DNA of 64,000 nt from Ilyonectria destructans (lineage: Eukaryota; Ascomycota; Sordariomycetes; Hypocreales; Nectriaceae): NCBI GenBank assembly GCA_020740775.1, contig JAHEWK010000018.1, positions 806,001 through 870,000 of the forward strand. The letters are read 5' to 3'. Of the stretch, positions 22,017 through 32,386 are shown in pieces; position 1 is the first letter of the stretch; the number at the start of each line of letters is the position of its first letter. Under the pieces are notes generated by a model that was given only the letters and a program-made list of their open reading frames with translations, searched no databases and was not told the origin of the DNA. Position numbers and translations under genes: made by a program.

Positions 22017-24177
22017 TTAGCACGCGCCCGAGGGGATCACAAAGCTCTCCGTGCGACTCGAGCTGCTGTAAACGGCGCCGGAACCCAGACCTCGCTTGGC
22101 AAATGCTGTCCAGAGCGCGCATCGGTTGGCTCCGCCAGTGAGGGCGGTGTCCGCATCAATGATGGCAGTTCGGGCTTGGACCATGTTGGGGTTGCAGGGT
22201 TGCCTATAACCTCGTTAGTTTTCTTGGTGCAATTCAACAGATTCAATAGCTGCCAGAAGAATCAACTCACAGCGCCATGCCGTCAATAACCAGCTTCATA
22301 GCCAGGTACTTTCCATCGGTGGGAACACCGCTGGAGCTGAAAGAAGGCTCATCGCCGTTATTCTTTCCATACTTATCGATCAAGTTCCACAGCACTTCAT
22401 ACAGAGCTGTGGCCCAGTATGTTCCGATGGCATGGACTCCAGAAAGGGAGTTGACACTCTTGTAAGTATAAGGGTTGGTCGTTAGGCTGGTGCTGTAAGG
22501 GTAAGCCCGAATGCCGGCGTCGTTGTTGTAGACCCAAGCACCCATGACCTTGTTGGTAGAGCGAGTGTCGCCAGACTTCAGGCTGACTGCTGTGGCCATG
22601 AAATCACTCCATCCCTCGCCCATGCCACCAGACTCAGTGCCCGAGAGACAAGCAGAGTTGGCAGGGCCACCAGTCAGGCGGTTGGACACTGTGTCACCAT
22701 CAGCATCAATATCAAAGGCAAAGTCAACGGCAAGCAACAGAAGTCTGCTTGAACTTACATCCATGGGTGTACTCGTGAATCACCACTCCAGCATCAAAGG
22801 AGCAGTCCCTCCTCGGGGTGCTGTAAGTCCACAGGTACATTCTCATTCGGCCCGGGGACCCATCCGCAGGGGTAGCAAAGTTGGCGTTGTTGGTACCGCT
22901 GCCGTCTTGAGCATTCAAGATGACAAAATCGTTACCAGTACCGCCCTGGCCGTTGTTGTTGATCTCAAAGTTACCAGCCCTCTCAGTGAAGCCGAGAAGA
23001 TAGAGCAAATCATGGTACTTGTTTGCGGTGTAAAACAGTTGACTGATGGAAGCATCACGATAGCTAGTCGGGTCTGTCATGCTCGTGGTGTAGTCGTACT
23101 CAAAAGTAAGACTCGAGCTGGTGGGACGATAGTTGGTGAGGTATGCCGTTCCTCCAGAGGGGTTTACCTGAGCGATGCCGTTGTTGCCTCGGGTAGTGGT
23201 GTAGTTGGTAGTGCCGTCAGACACCCAAGTGAACTCGGAGGTAACACTGTTCCAGGGGTCCTTGACGACAGAGCGAGAACCCTCAGTGGGGTCCATAGTT
23301 CCCCAAGGACTGGAGTTGACGGTGTCAGTCTGCAGTTCAACATTTAGAAATTCTAGGTTACTTACTAGACCTGGTAGGTGGCGAGATCGGCAACATAGTC
23401 GACAACACCAAAGACCTTCTCATTGGTCGAAGCGTCGATATAAGTCAGGAGCCAGTTGTCCATGACATCAGTCTCGACTCGCCAGGTGAGTACTAGGCTG
23501 CTATCGGGCTTGACGAGATAGACGAGCTTGGCCTCTGGAGCAGAGACGGTGCCATCGGTGCCCGTGAAAGTGTAGTGCTCGGAGTCACCCTTGGCCTTTG
23601 CAGTCGCGTCGGCGGTGTCAACGGGAAGGGCAAGAACATCCACAGCGCCCTTGAGGGCATCAACAGGATCCGAAACGTCGCGTTTGGCGAAAGGAGACGG
23701 CAGCTTTCCGGTGTAGAAGCTGTTACCGTACGAGAAAATGGTGCCGTCAGCAGCCACCTGGCATCACGTTAGCTTAATTCACCATTCTTCCTCCTGGTGG
23801 AAAATACTCACATTCACATTGAAGTCAGCATTATCAACATCAATTCCGTTGACAGTCTGCTTGAAGTTGACGTGAGCAATTCCGTTGGAGCTGACGTAGT
23901 GGTCGTCGACAATGCGGAAGGTTGCGCTCTCAGCAACGGACTTGACCAGGTCCTTGGCAGTCTCAACGTAGGTCTCTCGCTTGGAGAGAGTCATGGGTGG
24001 GTCTGCAACCACCTCTTCGTTGGCGACATACTCGGAAAGCTCGGGGAGTCTGAAGGAATCCAGATCAATGCCTCGCTTTCCTAGTGCAGCACCCTGGGGT
24101 TGGCGTCTGGCCGGGTGAGCTTGGGCTTTGTTGATTGCTAGCCCAGCAAGGCCTAGCATGAGGAGAGATCGCATCAT
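22017..24177 (-). CDS. Fungalysin (M36) extracellular metalloprotease
   Basis: The model has five exons: 23812-24177, 23366-23757, 22759-23309, 22271-22688 and 22017-22203. All introns are 54-70 bp, GT..AG and in phase, giving 637 residues, close to the usual length of about 630. The start is the first of two ATGs ([20 protein letters not shown]), which gives a clean signal peptide. A codon further up is TTG. An inhibitory FTP-type propeptide follows. The zinc site HEYTHG ends exon 3 and its codon for Gly/Leu is split by the intron. The third ligand lies in [10 protein letters not shown], and the C-terminus [20 protein letters not shown] is typical. The enzyme is secreted and degrades proteins such as elastin, collagen and keratin. 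Insect and animal pathogens often carry several copies. Confidence 0.93.
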
Positions 24178-24285
24178 CGCGAAATGCTTCAAGGACGATT
24201 GGCTTATCTAGGGAATAGATGGTGATGAGGATTGTGGCAATGAGCTAGCCTGGTTTCCATCGTCATTGTAGGCCATCACGATACC

Positions 24286-24293
24286 TTTAAATA
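24286..24293 (-). promoter_or_regulatory. TATA-like box of the M36 gene
   Basis: On the minus strand this reads TATTTAAA, about 110 bp before the ATG at 24177. Position and sequence fit a core promoter. No test of function is possible here. Confidence 0.4.
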
Positions 24294-25734
24294 CTCAATA
24301 TCAACAACCCATCTTCCTTGCTACCCCCATACTATCAGTCTGCTCTTCCACGATCCAATTGAGCTTCCCCATGCGTTCGGAACTTTGTCAACTCACTCTC
24401 CTAGGGAAGGTCGGTGTCGGATACCAGATAGCCCGTCTCCATCGCCGGCAGCAGCGGGGCTAGGAACTTCTGCTTCTGCGACTGGGATCTGGGGTCTCCC
24501 GCTCGGGAGGCGTGCGATCGAGACCAAAAGCCGATCACAAACCGGGATATAGTAGGCCTGGGCAATGAGGATCCCCCACCCAGCGGGTCACCAGTGCCAC
24601 TGAAGTAGGAAAGAGAAGTTCCAACCTTCCAAGACGGGCCACTTTTGTTGGCGACAAAGGTATCGTACTATATCGAAATGTTATGAGCTAGGGAGCGCTT
24701 AGTTCTGATAAGGTTGTTAACGCCGATGACGATTGGGGCCGATCCATGCGCACCCGACTAGGTATGCTTGCTAAGAGTCCCTGTGATCTGAGGCAGTCCA
24801 CTAATATCACAGAAGCATCGACTACAATGTGCCAAGACGACTACGCACAACGAGGGGTATTGTAGGCGGGGCATGTCGCAATCTTTGGTCCTTGGCGGTA
24901 GAGCTTAGGCCAAGCAGCGAGCATTGTGATCAAGATGCGAAAGCCACGGGCCGCCCTATCTATTTGGCTCACGACTTGGTACTTTAATTACTAGGATTGA
25001 TGAGATACGCATATGTCAGAGCTATGGCCGGCCGTTCCCAATCCTATAAGATCACAAATTAGCTCTCATATAGCCTTTAGGCTATGGGCGATCGTATGCT
25101 TGCTGTCCCGAAAGGGAAGCTCGCTGGTTCTTAGCAGCACCAATTAGCGGCGGCAACTTCGCTGGAAGACCCTTTAAGAAGCTCACAAGCGTCAAATCAT
25201 CTGTTGATGACACGATATAAACTCTATTCGTCCACTTGCTTTATTTTCCCCGGCCATGCCCCTGAAAACGCGCATCTCGGCAGATACCACGTCAAGCGGG
25301 GGGAGACCCTAGACCTTCCTGATCGGGTTGTCACTCCCGGTCGTTGTAACCACGTTATCATAATTAAGCAGGTGGAGAGATCTTGGCCGCTCTCTAGGCC
25401 GCTTGTTGGTCAAAGGCTCAACCGAGGTGGAAAAGCGACTGCTTGGATTGTCTTGGCGGTTGGGCTTGGTGATGCCATCACATCGAAAATGGTGAAGACA
25501 CTAGTGCACTTGATAGTTGTTATGCAAATAAACGAAGTCGGTGAGGAAAATAACTCTATCAAAGTTATAATGCATTTAAAGAAATTAAGCTATGAAATGC
25601 TTGTCAATAATTTTGGTCATAGATCCCGCTTCACCACTCTCAACCGTGTTGGTCGGGCTGGTAATTCATCTTCTGTACCCAACTGTCTTCGAAATTCACT
25701 TTCCAAATGTTGCGCTCAAACAAAATACTCCTTC
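24294..25734. other. Intergenic region between the M36 gene and oleate hydratase
   Basis: About 1.4 kb with no recognised gene. A plus-strand frame from 25204 runs on into the 3' end of the oleate hydratase gene as antisense and has no family resemblance. Confidence 0.4.
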
Positions 25735-27492
25735 TTAAACAAGGTGATACTCATGCAACATCTGTCCAATTTGCGACTCCTCCAGCTTGTGAATGAAATA
25801 TTGACGAATGCGCTCCGGCAGCCACGCGGCAAGCTCCTTTCCGTCTCGCAAGTGGCAGGTGGCTTTGAGCAAATGCCGCACATCGTATGTTGAAGCGAAG
25901 ACTTCGGGCACACCACGATCGACGCCAGCAAGCTGATACACTGACTCCATGGCGGTTCTGACCGAGTACTCTGTGGTGAAGATGGTGTCGCGCGTGGTCT
26001 CGGCAAACTGCCCAATGAAGGCAAAGTTCTTTGAGCCAGTTGGCACAACAGCTGGTCTGTCGCCTGCCTTTCTAGGCATGAAGAAGGACGTGACGTACGG
26101 CATCATGACGGGGACGCACTTGGCTGCCTCTGCGGCGAGGGTTGGGATGTCCGACTCAGGAACTCCCATATGATACAGCCACTCTTGGGTGATCTCCTGT
26201 CCAGTACACTCTTGCATCGGCTTCTTGATGTAGTCGCCGGGCTGCTCAACGAGTAGTCCATACACCCACACGACAATCTGGTCCTTTGGCTGGTTCTTGA
26301 AATGGGGTTGGCGGTTGACAGTCCAGCTCATCAACCAAGCTGAATCGCGAACTGTGACGATACCACCCGTTACCACCTTGCCGCTGAACGGGTCTCGTTT
26401 GCAGATTTTCTGGATATACTCCGGGATGCGCTTGTCCAGAGTGGTCACTGTAGCTGACTGCCATTTTGTCGCAGGTATGTTGCCGCCAAAGACGTCCGGA
26501 TGTCCAAACTCGTCGTGCTTGGATGAGATGCGGCGCCATAGATCCCACGCCGGTGCGTCGCCTTCATGAAGCGTTGCAGCCGTATTCTGATCTCCCAAGC
26601 CAGAATTTTCGGTCAAGGATCCAATGGTCATGAATAGTAGATCATTGACTCCCAGATCCTTGTCAAACTTCTCGCCCGCCTTGATTCCGTGAATACGCGT
26701 CGCCTGCTTGTCGTCGCCAGTGATGTCGAAATCGACATCCTCAATCTCGGTGCCAAACTGAAACACGACGCCATGATCCTCCAGCCACTTGTGAAGTGGA
26801 AGAACTAAGGACTCGTACTGGTTGTACTTTGTGAATTTGAGGGTTGAGAAATCGGGCATGCCATGGATGTGGTTGACGAATCGGTGGAGGTACAGCTTCA
26901 TCTCAAGCGCCGAGTGCCAGGTCTGGAAGGCAAACATGGTCTGCCAATACAACCAAAAGTTGCTCTTGAAGAAGTCTTCGGTAAAGACCTGATCAATTCG
27001 CTTGTTCTCCACCTCTTCTCTCGTGGCGAGGAACAGTTTGATCATTTCCTTTTGCGCCTTCTCGGTCAACGTGAAGGCCGTTCCGGTTTCGGCATCCTGG
27101 CCGCGCTTGACAGTAGCTCTCTGCAGGGAGTAGTTGGGATCTCGCTTGTTGAGCCAATAAAACTCATCCAAGACGCTCGCATCCTTCTCTTCGATGGAGG
27201 GAATGGAGCGGAACAGGTCCCAGAGACATTCGAAGTGCGATTCCATCTCCCGGCCGCCCCGGATGACGAATCCTTTTTCGGGTTCTTCGATTCCATCCAG
27301 GGCACCGCCGGGGATTGCCAATTCTTCGAAGATGGTGATGTTTTTGCCAGGCATCTGGGCATCTCGGATCAGAAATGCGGCAGTGGAGAGGCCGGCCAGG
27401 CCGGATCCGACAATCCACGCCGATTTTTCCTCGATTCCCTCGGGCTTGACAGGTCGAGCAAAGGCTTCATAGTTGCCACTGCTATAGTACAT
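25735..27492 (-). CDS. Oleate hydratase (MCRA family, FAD-dependent)
   Basis: A single exon of 585 residues. I start at the ATG at 27492 (MYYSSGNYEAFARP), which lies about 80 bp after a TATA box. The frame is open further upstream but starts without ATG. FAD-binding WIVGSGLAGLSTAAFLIRD lies at residues 26-44, followed by PGGALDG and the catalytic loop GGREMESHFECLWDLF, whose Glu takes part in water addition to the double bond in characterised hydratases. NPxxxxW-type and GQF..TRDTIFTTEYSVR segments near the C-terminus are also family marks. The enzyme adds water to oleic or linoleic acid to make 10-hydroxy fatty acids, with FAD in a structural or orienting role. It is a peripheral membrane enzyme in bacteria. 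The family is largely bacterial with some fungal members. Confidence 0.93.
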   Translation of the reverse strand: MYYSSGNYEAFARPVKPEGIEEKSAWIVGSGLAGLSTAAFLIRDAQMPGKNITIFEELAIPGGALDGIEEPEKGFVIRGGREMESHFECLWDLFRSIPSIEEKDASVLDEFYWLNKRDPNYSLQRATVKRGQDAETGTAFTLTEKAQKEMIKLFLATREEVENKRIDQVFTEDFFKSNFWLYWQTMFAFQTWHSALEMKLYLHRFVNHIHGMPDFSTLKFTKYNQYESLVLPLHKWLEDHGVVFQFGTEIEDVDFDITGDDKQATRIHGIKAGEKFDKDLGVNDLLFMTIGSLTENSGLGDQNTAATLHEGDAPAWDLWRRISSKHDEFGHPDVFGGNIPATKWQSATVTTLDKRIPEYIQKICKRDPFSGKVVTGGIVTVRDSAWLMSWTVNRQPHFKNQPKDQIVVWVYGLLVEQPGDYIKKPMQECTGQEITQEWLYHMGVPESDIPTLAAEAAKCVPVMMPYVTSFFMPRKAGDRPAVVPTGSKNFAFIGQFAETTRDTIFTTEYSVRTAMESVYQLAGVDRGVPEVFASTYDVRHLLKATCHLRDGKELAAWLPERIRQYFIHKLEESQIGQMLHEYHLV

Positions 27493-27572
27493 TGTGAATG
27501 ATTGATGGATTGAAACAATTGTAATTGATGAGTTGTGTGCTGATCCCGTGTACACTCGCGATGAAGTGAGGA

Positions 27573-27580
27573 TATTTATA
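27573..27580 (-). promoter_or_regulatory. TATA box of oleate hydratase
   Basis: A perfect TATAAATA on the minus strand, about 80 bp before the ATG at 27492. This supports the shorter start rather than the open frame that extends past it. Confidence 0.55.
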
Positions 27581-28837
27581 ACGATGCATCTCCCCTCCAT
27601 GACTCTACGAATAGCCCCATTACTCGTCATCACGATCAGATCATTCAAGTCGGCAACCGAGTTTTACAGCTGCCGAGGAAGCAGTTGAGAGGCTTGATCA
27701 CATGCGCAAAGTGGAGTGGCGAGACCTGCGTCGAAACACCGGCTTATCACGAAACTCCGAACGGGACTAAAATTCTCAATTCAAGAATGAAAACATGATG
27801 TTTTGGCATTGGCTCTTTTAGCAGCCTGTATTCTTGGGAATTAATTCGTCCGTTGTAACAGGAGGGTGTTGCGACGAGACGTGTATACCTCTCATCGAGC
27901 TAGAAGCGCTAATTTCGTGACGTTTTTGTACGGAGACGTCACAAAACATCAATCCTCCAACTTAGGTCGGAAATAAATGACATCATGGTACCGGAACCGA
28001 AAAAAATTAAACGCGCGTTGCGCATTCTCTGCGAGTCTCGTGGGATTCTGGCATCACTCCACGTGCTAGAGACGGTGTGGAGACCACAGCGCTAATATTT
28101 GAGCGAGCTGCCCATAACCATGTGACCATCAGGCGACAGAGCCGAAATCCGGTCGGGCCCACATATTCGATTGCTCGTCAATATCGTACAGCTCCGATTC
28201 CGAGGCATAGATGCATCCGGCGACTGATCGGCCATCAGAAGGCTCGGAATAATCGCATGCAATCCGCCCATACGCTACCTGTCTCGTGAATGAGACGCAG
28301 CGTGATGCCAAACAAAGGCGATGGGGGCGTGTTCAGGTGGACGGCAGAACAAAGCTCCAGACAGGCGAACCTGAGACAATGCAACTGAAGACGTTTTTTG
28401 TTGCACACTCTTTGAGAAGTATGCTGTTCTTCTAAACCAATCTGAATGAAATGTCAATAGATTTGGGGCCATAGCGCGTCAAAATGGCCATATAACGTCG
28501 CACACGTTTCTGTATCGTTGGTTTCAGTCTCCTCACCTTGACAAGAAAAAGCCAATACAGGTTTCAGAACAAAAGCACGAGTTCACACACACAAACACAA
28601 ATTGGCCCTATCATCAAAGATGTCTCGCGATTTGCAGAGGGAGATAATGCATCAACGCCAGTGTGAAAGGGCATTTGATGTAAGAGGTTACATGAACTCA
28701 CCAGGATCTCACCATGAGCTGACATGACAATAGAGTGGCCCAAAACCCCTGCCATTTTACCATGCAATACGTAAGGAGCCCCGTAGCCTTTTCTGCAGAG
28801 AGCTAACTAGGTAGCAGCCCCAGACAAAGTAGACAGG
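27581..28837. other. Intergenic, nothing recognised
   Basis: About 1.2 kb with a CA-rich stretch near 28585-28600 and only short frames. Confidence 0.4.
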
Positions 28838-29752
28838 TTGTCGACTTTGCCAACTGAGCTTCACCTCCGCATTTTTTCGTACCTTGATTCGATTGACGAC
28901 ATGAGAAATCTTGCAAATACATCACGATGGTTTTATATTTTATTCGACGAGGAGTTGTACAAGGAGAGTGGTCGGCGCATCAATTGGCTCCCCCTGTTTA
29001 TCGGGGCGCAGAAGGGCGACATCAAACTGCTGGAAAGATGCGAGCACGCTGGCGCGCCGATGGACACAACTTGGCAACTCACTCACACGTACCTTGATGT
29101 GGACTTCTCTCAACATTGTCGTCCAATTCATGTGGCTATCGAACACAGGAAGGTTGCCGCCGTCAAATGGATCATTAAGAAATATCCCGAGTCTGCAAAA
29201 GGACCCGACTATACGAATACGTACGGTTACTTCAAGTCGCCGCTAGAGACGGCGATGTGTGCGTCCCGAGTTGATATCGGATTTGAGACGTGGTCTTTGG
29301 CAAGAAGACAAAAGGCGGAATTGAACAATAAGAGGATCTTTGAGGCCTTGCTGGAAAAGGGTGCGGACCCAAATGTCAAAATCGCGAAGTACGCCCATCC
29401 TTTGTGCTTGGCTTTCAGCATTGACGACGATATCATCCGACATGGTATCCCGTATATGACGTTACTTGTAGAGAAGGGGGCCAGCCTCAACGTGTTTTGC
29501 AGCTGCAGACAACGTTGCACTTTGAATGCTTTACCAAACCAGGAAAAACCACCTGTCAGCATATTTGCTAAAAAAGCCCTCCGCCAACTCACTGCATTAG
29601 ATATCAGAAAACTTATCTCGGAAAATTCACTTTGCCCAACCAGCCTCAGTTTTATGGAAAAATTATTTGACTTCGCTGTCTATTTGAACCTGGAAGCAAC
29701 TGAGGCGACGGAATATAGACGGTATAGGGTAGCTTACGGAGGGCGTAGTTGA
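28838..29752 (+). CDS. F-box protein with ankyrin repeats
   Basis: The frame opens with an F-box (STLPTELHLRIFSYLDSIDD, then MRNLANTSRWFYILFDEELY) at residues 2-43. Degenerate ankyrin repeats follow to about residue 230 (LPLFIGAQKGDIKLLERCEHAG, RPIHVAIEHRKVAAVKWII, IFEALLEKGADPNVK, MTLLVEKGASLNVF). F-box proteins recruit substrates to SCF ubiquitin ligases and the repeats would bind the target. The first codon of the open stretch is TTG and the first in-frame ATG (28901) lies inside the F-box, so the true start is either in an upstream exon or lost. A TAG stands in frame upstream near 28808. A short 5' exon joined by an intron ending near 28810 or 28836 would solve this, but I cannot prove it. 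The rest looks intact. Confidence 0.7.
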   Translation: MSTLPTELHLRIFSYLDSIDDMRNLANTSRWFYILFDEELYKESGRRINWLPLFIGAQKGDIKLLERCEHAGAPMDTTWQLTHTYLDVDFSQHCRPIHVAIEHRKVAAVKWIIKKYPESAKGPDYTNTYGYFKSPLETAMCASRVDIGFETWSLARRQKAELNNKRIFEALLEKGADPNVKIAKYAHPLCLAFSIDDDIIRHGIPYMTLLVEKGASLNVFCSCRQRCTLNALPNQEKPPVSIFAKKALRQLTALDIRKLISENSLCPTSLSFMEKLFDFAVYLNLEATEATEYRRYRVAYGGRS

Positions 29753-30250
29753 GCTCTGGTGGATCAGGATGTTAGGTGCCTTTCACACAGCGAAATGTAC
29801 GATTAAATAATGCCAATTTAGGCTGATTGAATTAACGATAATTACGACCTTAATACTGTCGTTATAACTGGTAGATTGACTGTATTGTTCATTATCTAAG
29901 TCAGACCGACGAGGGATTTTCTTTTATCTATTTGACGGGTCCAACTGTAGTTCAACAATATCACACACTGCTGGAAGTCACTTCGGCGCCAGAAGGAAAC
30001 GATTTGCACAAGAATTTTTTTTTAGAAATTTGGTTGAAAATAATTATGCTATGAGGTTTACGCAAATTCATTTTTTGCCTCAATCTGCCCAAATCGCCTG
30101 TCTCACGACCCGAGCGACACGTCGCCAACCTACAACTAAGCTCTTTAATCAATCAGCACCGTTAACAAAACTGCTGCCATGATGTAGAGCTGATGTCGTA
30201 TCAATAACATTTCTACCAGTCCGTCCATTGTCCGATACCTAGTGGGCTCC
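29753..30250. other. Intergenic, AT-rich in part
   Basis: 3' flank of the F-box gene. AT-rich patches lie near 29790-29900 and 30010-30060. No gene seen. Confidence 0.4.
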
Positions 30251-30667
30251 TCATTCCGCACGCCTCGAGTGATCGTACAGAATCCTGTAGACGTCAAAGG
30301 AATTGACGATATCTTCCGGGGTAATAATATACCACATTGCGGGCTCCGTAGAAAATCTCGAAATAAATATCGAAGCTTCTCGTACTGTACCCTCATCGAG
30401 GGCGGCAGCGTCGCGGGTCAGAATGTTCCAAAGGTAACGGTCGGGGGTTGGGACAAGATGCGATTTTCTGATAGCCTCGTAGAGGGCGATTGCGACACGA
30501 ATCGTCGCTTCGTCGCATTCAAGGTCGGGAATTGCGGTAGTCTCCGTCTTCGGGATCTGAAGCACTCGCAAAGCAAAATCGGCCTTTGAATGGCATTCAC
30601 AGTAAGCATGGATCTCGAAAGGGGTTTGTTTGGGAGGGGAGGCATAATACCATTTGCTGTTGTTCAT
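30251..30667 (-). CDS. Hypothetical protein (probably the last exon of a larger gene)
   Basis: 138 codons with a coherent composition, acidic and helix-rich (CDEATIRVAIALYEAIRKS, FISRFSTEPAMWYIITPEDI). I do not recognise a family. Directly upstream another minus-strand frame (30597-30878, containing MSLITAPDFFILRG and ITTQLIDELRRSLREHQ) overlaps it by 71 bp in a different frame. The two could be exons of one gene, since an AG sits just before the ATG (CCCGCACAG) and would serve as acceptor for a GT donor near 30795. The exact join is not settled. Nothing in the surroundings suggests a function. Confidence 0.35.
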   Translation of the reverse strand: MNNSKWYYASPPKQTPFEIHAYCECHSKADFALRVLQIPKTETTAIPDLECDEATIRVAIALYEAIRKSHLVPTPDRYLWNILTRDAAALDEGTVREASIFISRFSTEPAMWYIITPEDIVNSFDVYRILYDHSRRAE

Positions 30668-30878
30668 TCTGTGCGGGGCGGGGAAACTTGTGGTCCTTAA
30701 TTTGGTGCTCGCGCAGAGAACGTCTCAGCTCATCAATCAGCTGCGTGGTGATACGCCGGGTTTGACTCCTGGTCGCTGGCGGGGGGTCACCTCGTAGGAT
30801 GAAGAAATCGGGAGCGGTGATAAGAGACATGATGGCTGGTAAAGCTTCGAATGAATAATGTGGTTTGCTGTCAAACAT

Positions 30879-32386
30879 ATGTATGGTGTCAGATGGGGAT
30901 GGGAAGCGAACGGGAGGAATAGAGGAGTTTTATACCTAGAAGTCTGGCGCGGTAATCAGACGGCCAACCATGTTCACACCAGCCACTGTACATGGAATCA
31001 GGGCCACAAAGAGAAACTTGTTGAGCGGTATGACTCCATTGGGGTAGAACAAAGACCGAGCAGGCAGATTGTTCAGGCAGACGGTGGGATCTGTGCCCTT
31101 TCGCCGCAACAACACCTGGCGCTCTGAAAGCGAATCTCTCATCCATTTTATTATTGATCATAAAAAGGATAGAGCTAGCAGAGGTCGGATGTCCACCAGA
31201 AACACCCACGCGGAATGACCGGTCCCGCAGAACAAAGAAGTTGTGAGTCGTTGGGTCAGCGTCGCAGGGGCGGGGCACCCATACGGCGGCCTCGTCGTTT
31301 CAGTCGCAGTTGGATCGGAAATTCGGGGTTGAGACAGAGAGTTTAACAAAAAAAGCTTGTCAAAAAAAGAGTCATAGGTGAAGGCGGAGCTGGACATGGG
31401 TTGTCGGCGTTGATCGGACGGTGATCTTTGGTAGGCTTGCGAGGAACGAGGAGCATCAGAGACACCAGGGATGAAGGAAATGCACCCCGCCGGCACGGAT
31501 TAACTTGCGTGTTCCACGTGTAGAATTTTGGCAAACCGGAAGAACCTGTGGGAGGACAGGCGGTCAAGATTGCTGTCCCGTTAGCGCAGCCCTGTACGAC
31601 TGTGTCTGGGCTGGTGGTGATTGACAGCAGGGGTGAAGCTGGCAGCTGCAGTTATAGCCCCTGCGTGGGGATGCCTCATGGCGGAACAGTGGAATTGCTG
31701 CTGTGATTTAGTGAGGGGAAAACTATTCAGAGGTCCAGGGGTCCGTAGGTTGATGCTGAACACTGGGGTCATGGCTGCCGTACAGAGCGTCGAGAGCCGT
31801 AGATGAACTCCCAGGCAAGGTTTCCACTGGCGGCATTGGAGGCGGCGCGTGAACTTCAGTAGATATGGAACCCAGCACTGACAGGGCGTGAGGCTAGAGC
31901 CTGGCCGCCAGGTGCCCTCAGCCTCCATCAGATTGGCTGATGCGTGGAGGTTCCCGCCTTCCTGGGACCGACCATTCACCGCAAGAACGAGGCCATTTGG
32001 AGTGCTGCGCTGCCGGACAGCCCGCAACTTGGGCCCGGCAAGCAACGAACAGAGGCGATAGAACCAGACAAGCTAAAACTGTTTGAGCTGGGAGTGAGAT
32101 GAGATGGATGATAGACTGCGAGAATAGGATGAATCTGACTGATAGGGATTGCATTTTAAATTACTAAAGACTACAGTATTATCTTCCCAGAGAGCAGATA
32201 CTATAAGATCCTGACGCTCTATTTTGTATAACAGAGGCAAATGCAGAGGCTCTATCAGATGTTCCGGCTGTGGCTGATGGAAGAGCCGGTCGCTCGAGGC
32301 GTGCAACATTATACCGGCCGGGCCAGAATAAATCACACAACTTGCCAATCTGACCAGGCAGATCAAGGAGAGGTTTTTGGATAAGC
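30879..32386. other. Intergenic with several unexplained overlapping minus-strand frames
   Basis: Minus-strand frames at 30936-31142, 30889-31278 and 31158-31496 have non-random-looking stretches (for example LLRRKGTDPTVCLNNLPARS and a hydrophobic KFLFVALIPCTVAG) but none gives a recognisable domain or a clean exon chain. They may be exons or debris of an unknown gene. 31570-32380 shows nothing. Confidence 0.3.

Noticed and set aside
22544..23347. 267-codon plus-strand frame
   Set aside because: Antisense to fungalysin exons 3 and 4 and crosses an intron of that gene.
25204..25893. 229-codon plus-strand frame
   Set aside because: Partly intergenic, partly antisense to the hydratase 3' end. 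No recognisable family and no promoter evidence.
26863..27501. 212-codon plus-strand frame
   Set aside because: Antisense to oleate hydratase.
31570..32050. 154-codon minus-strand frame
   Set aside because: Composition is that of translated non-coding DNA. No start context, domain or neighbour support.
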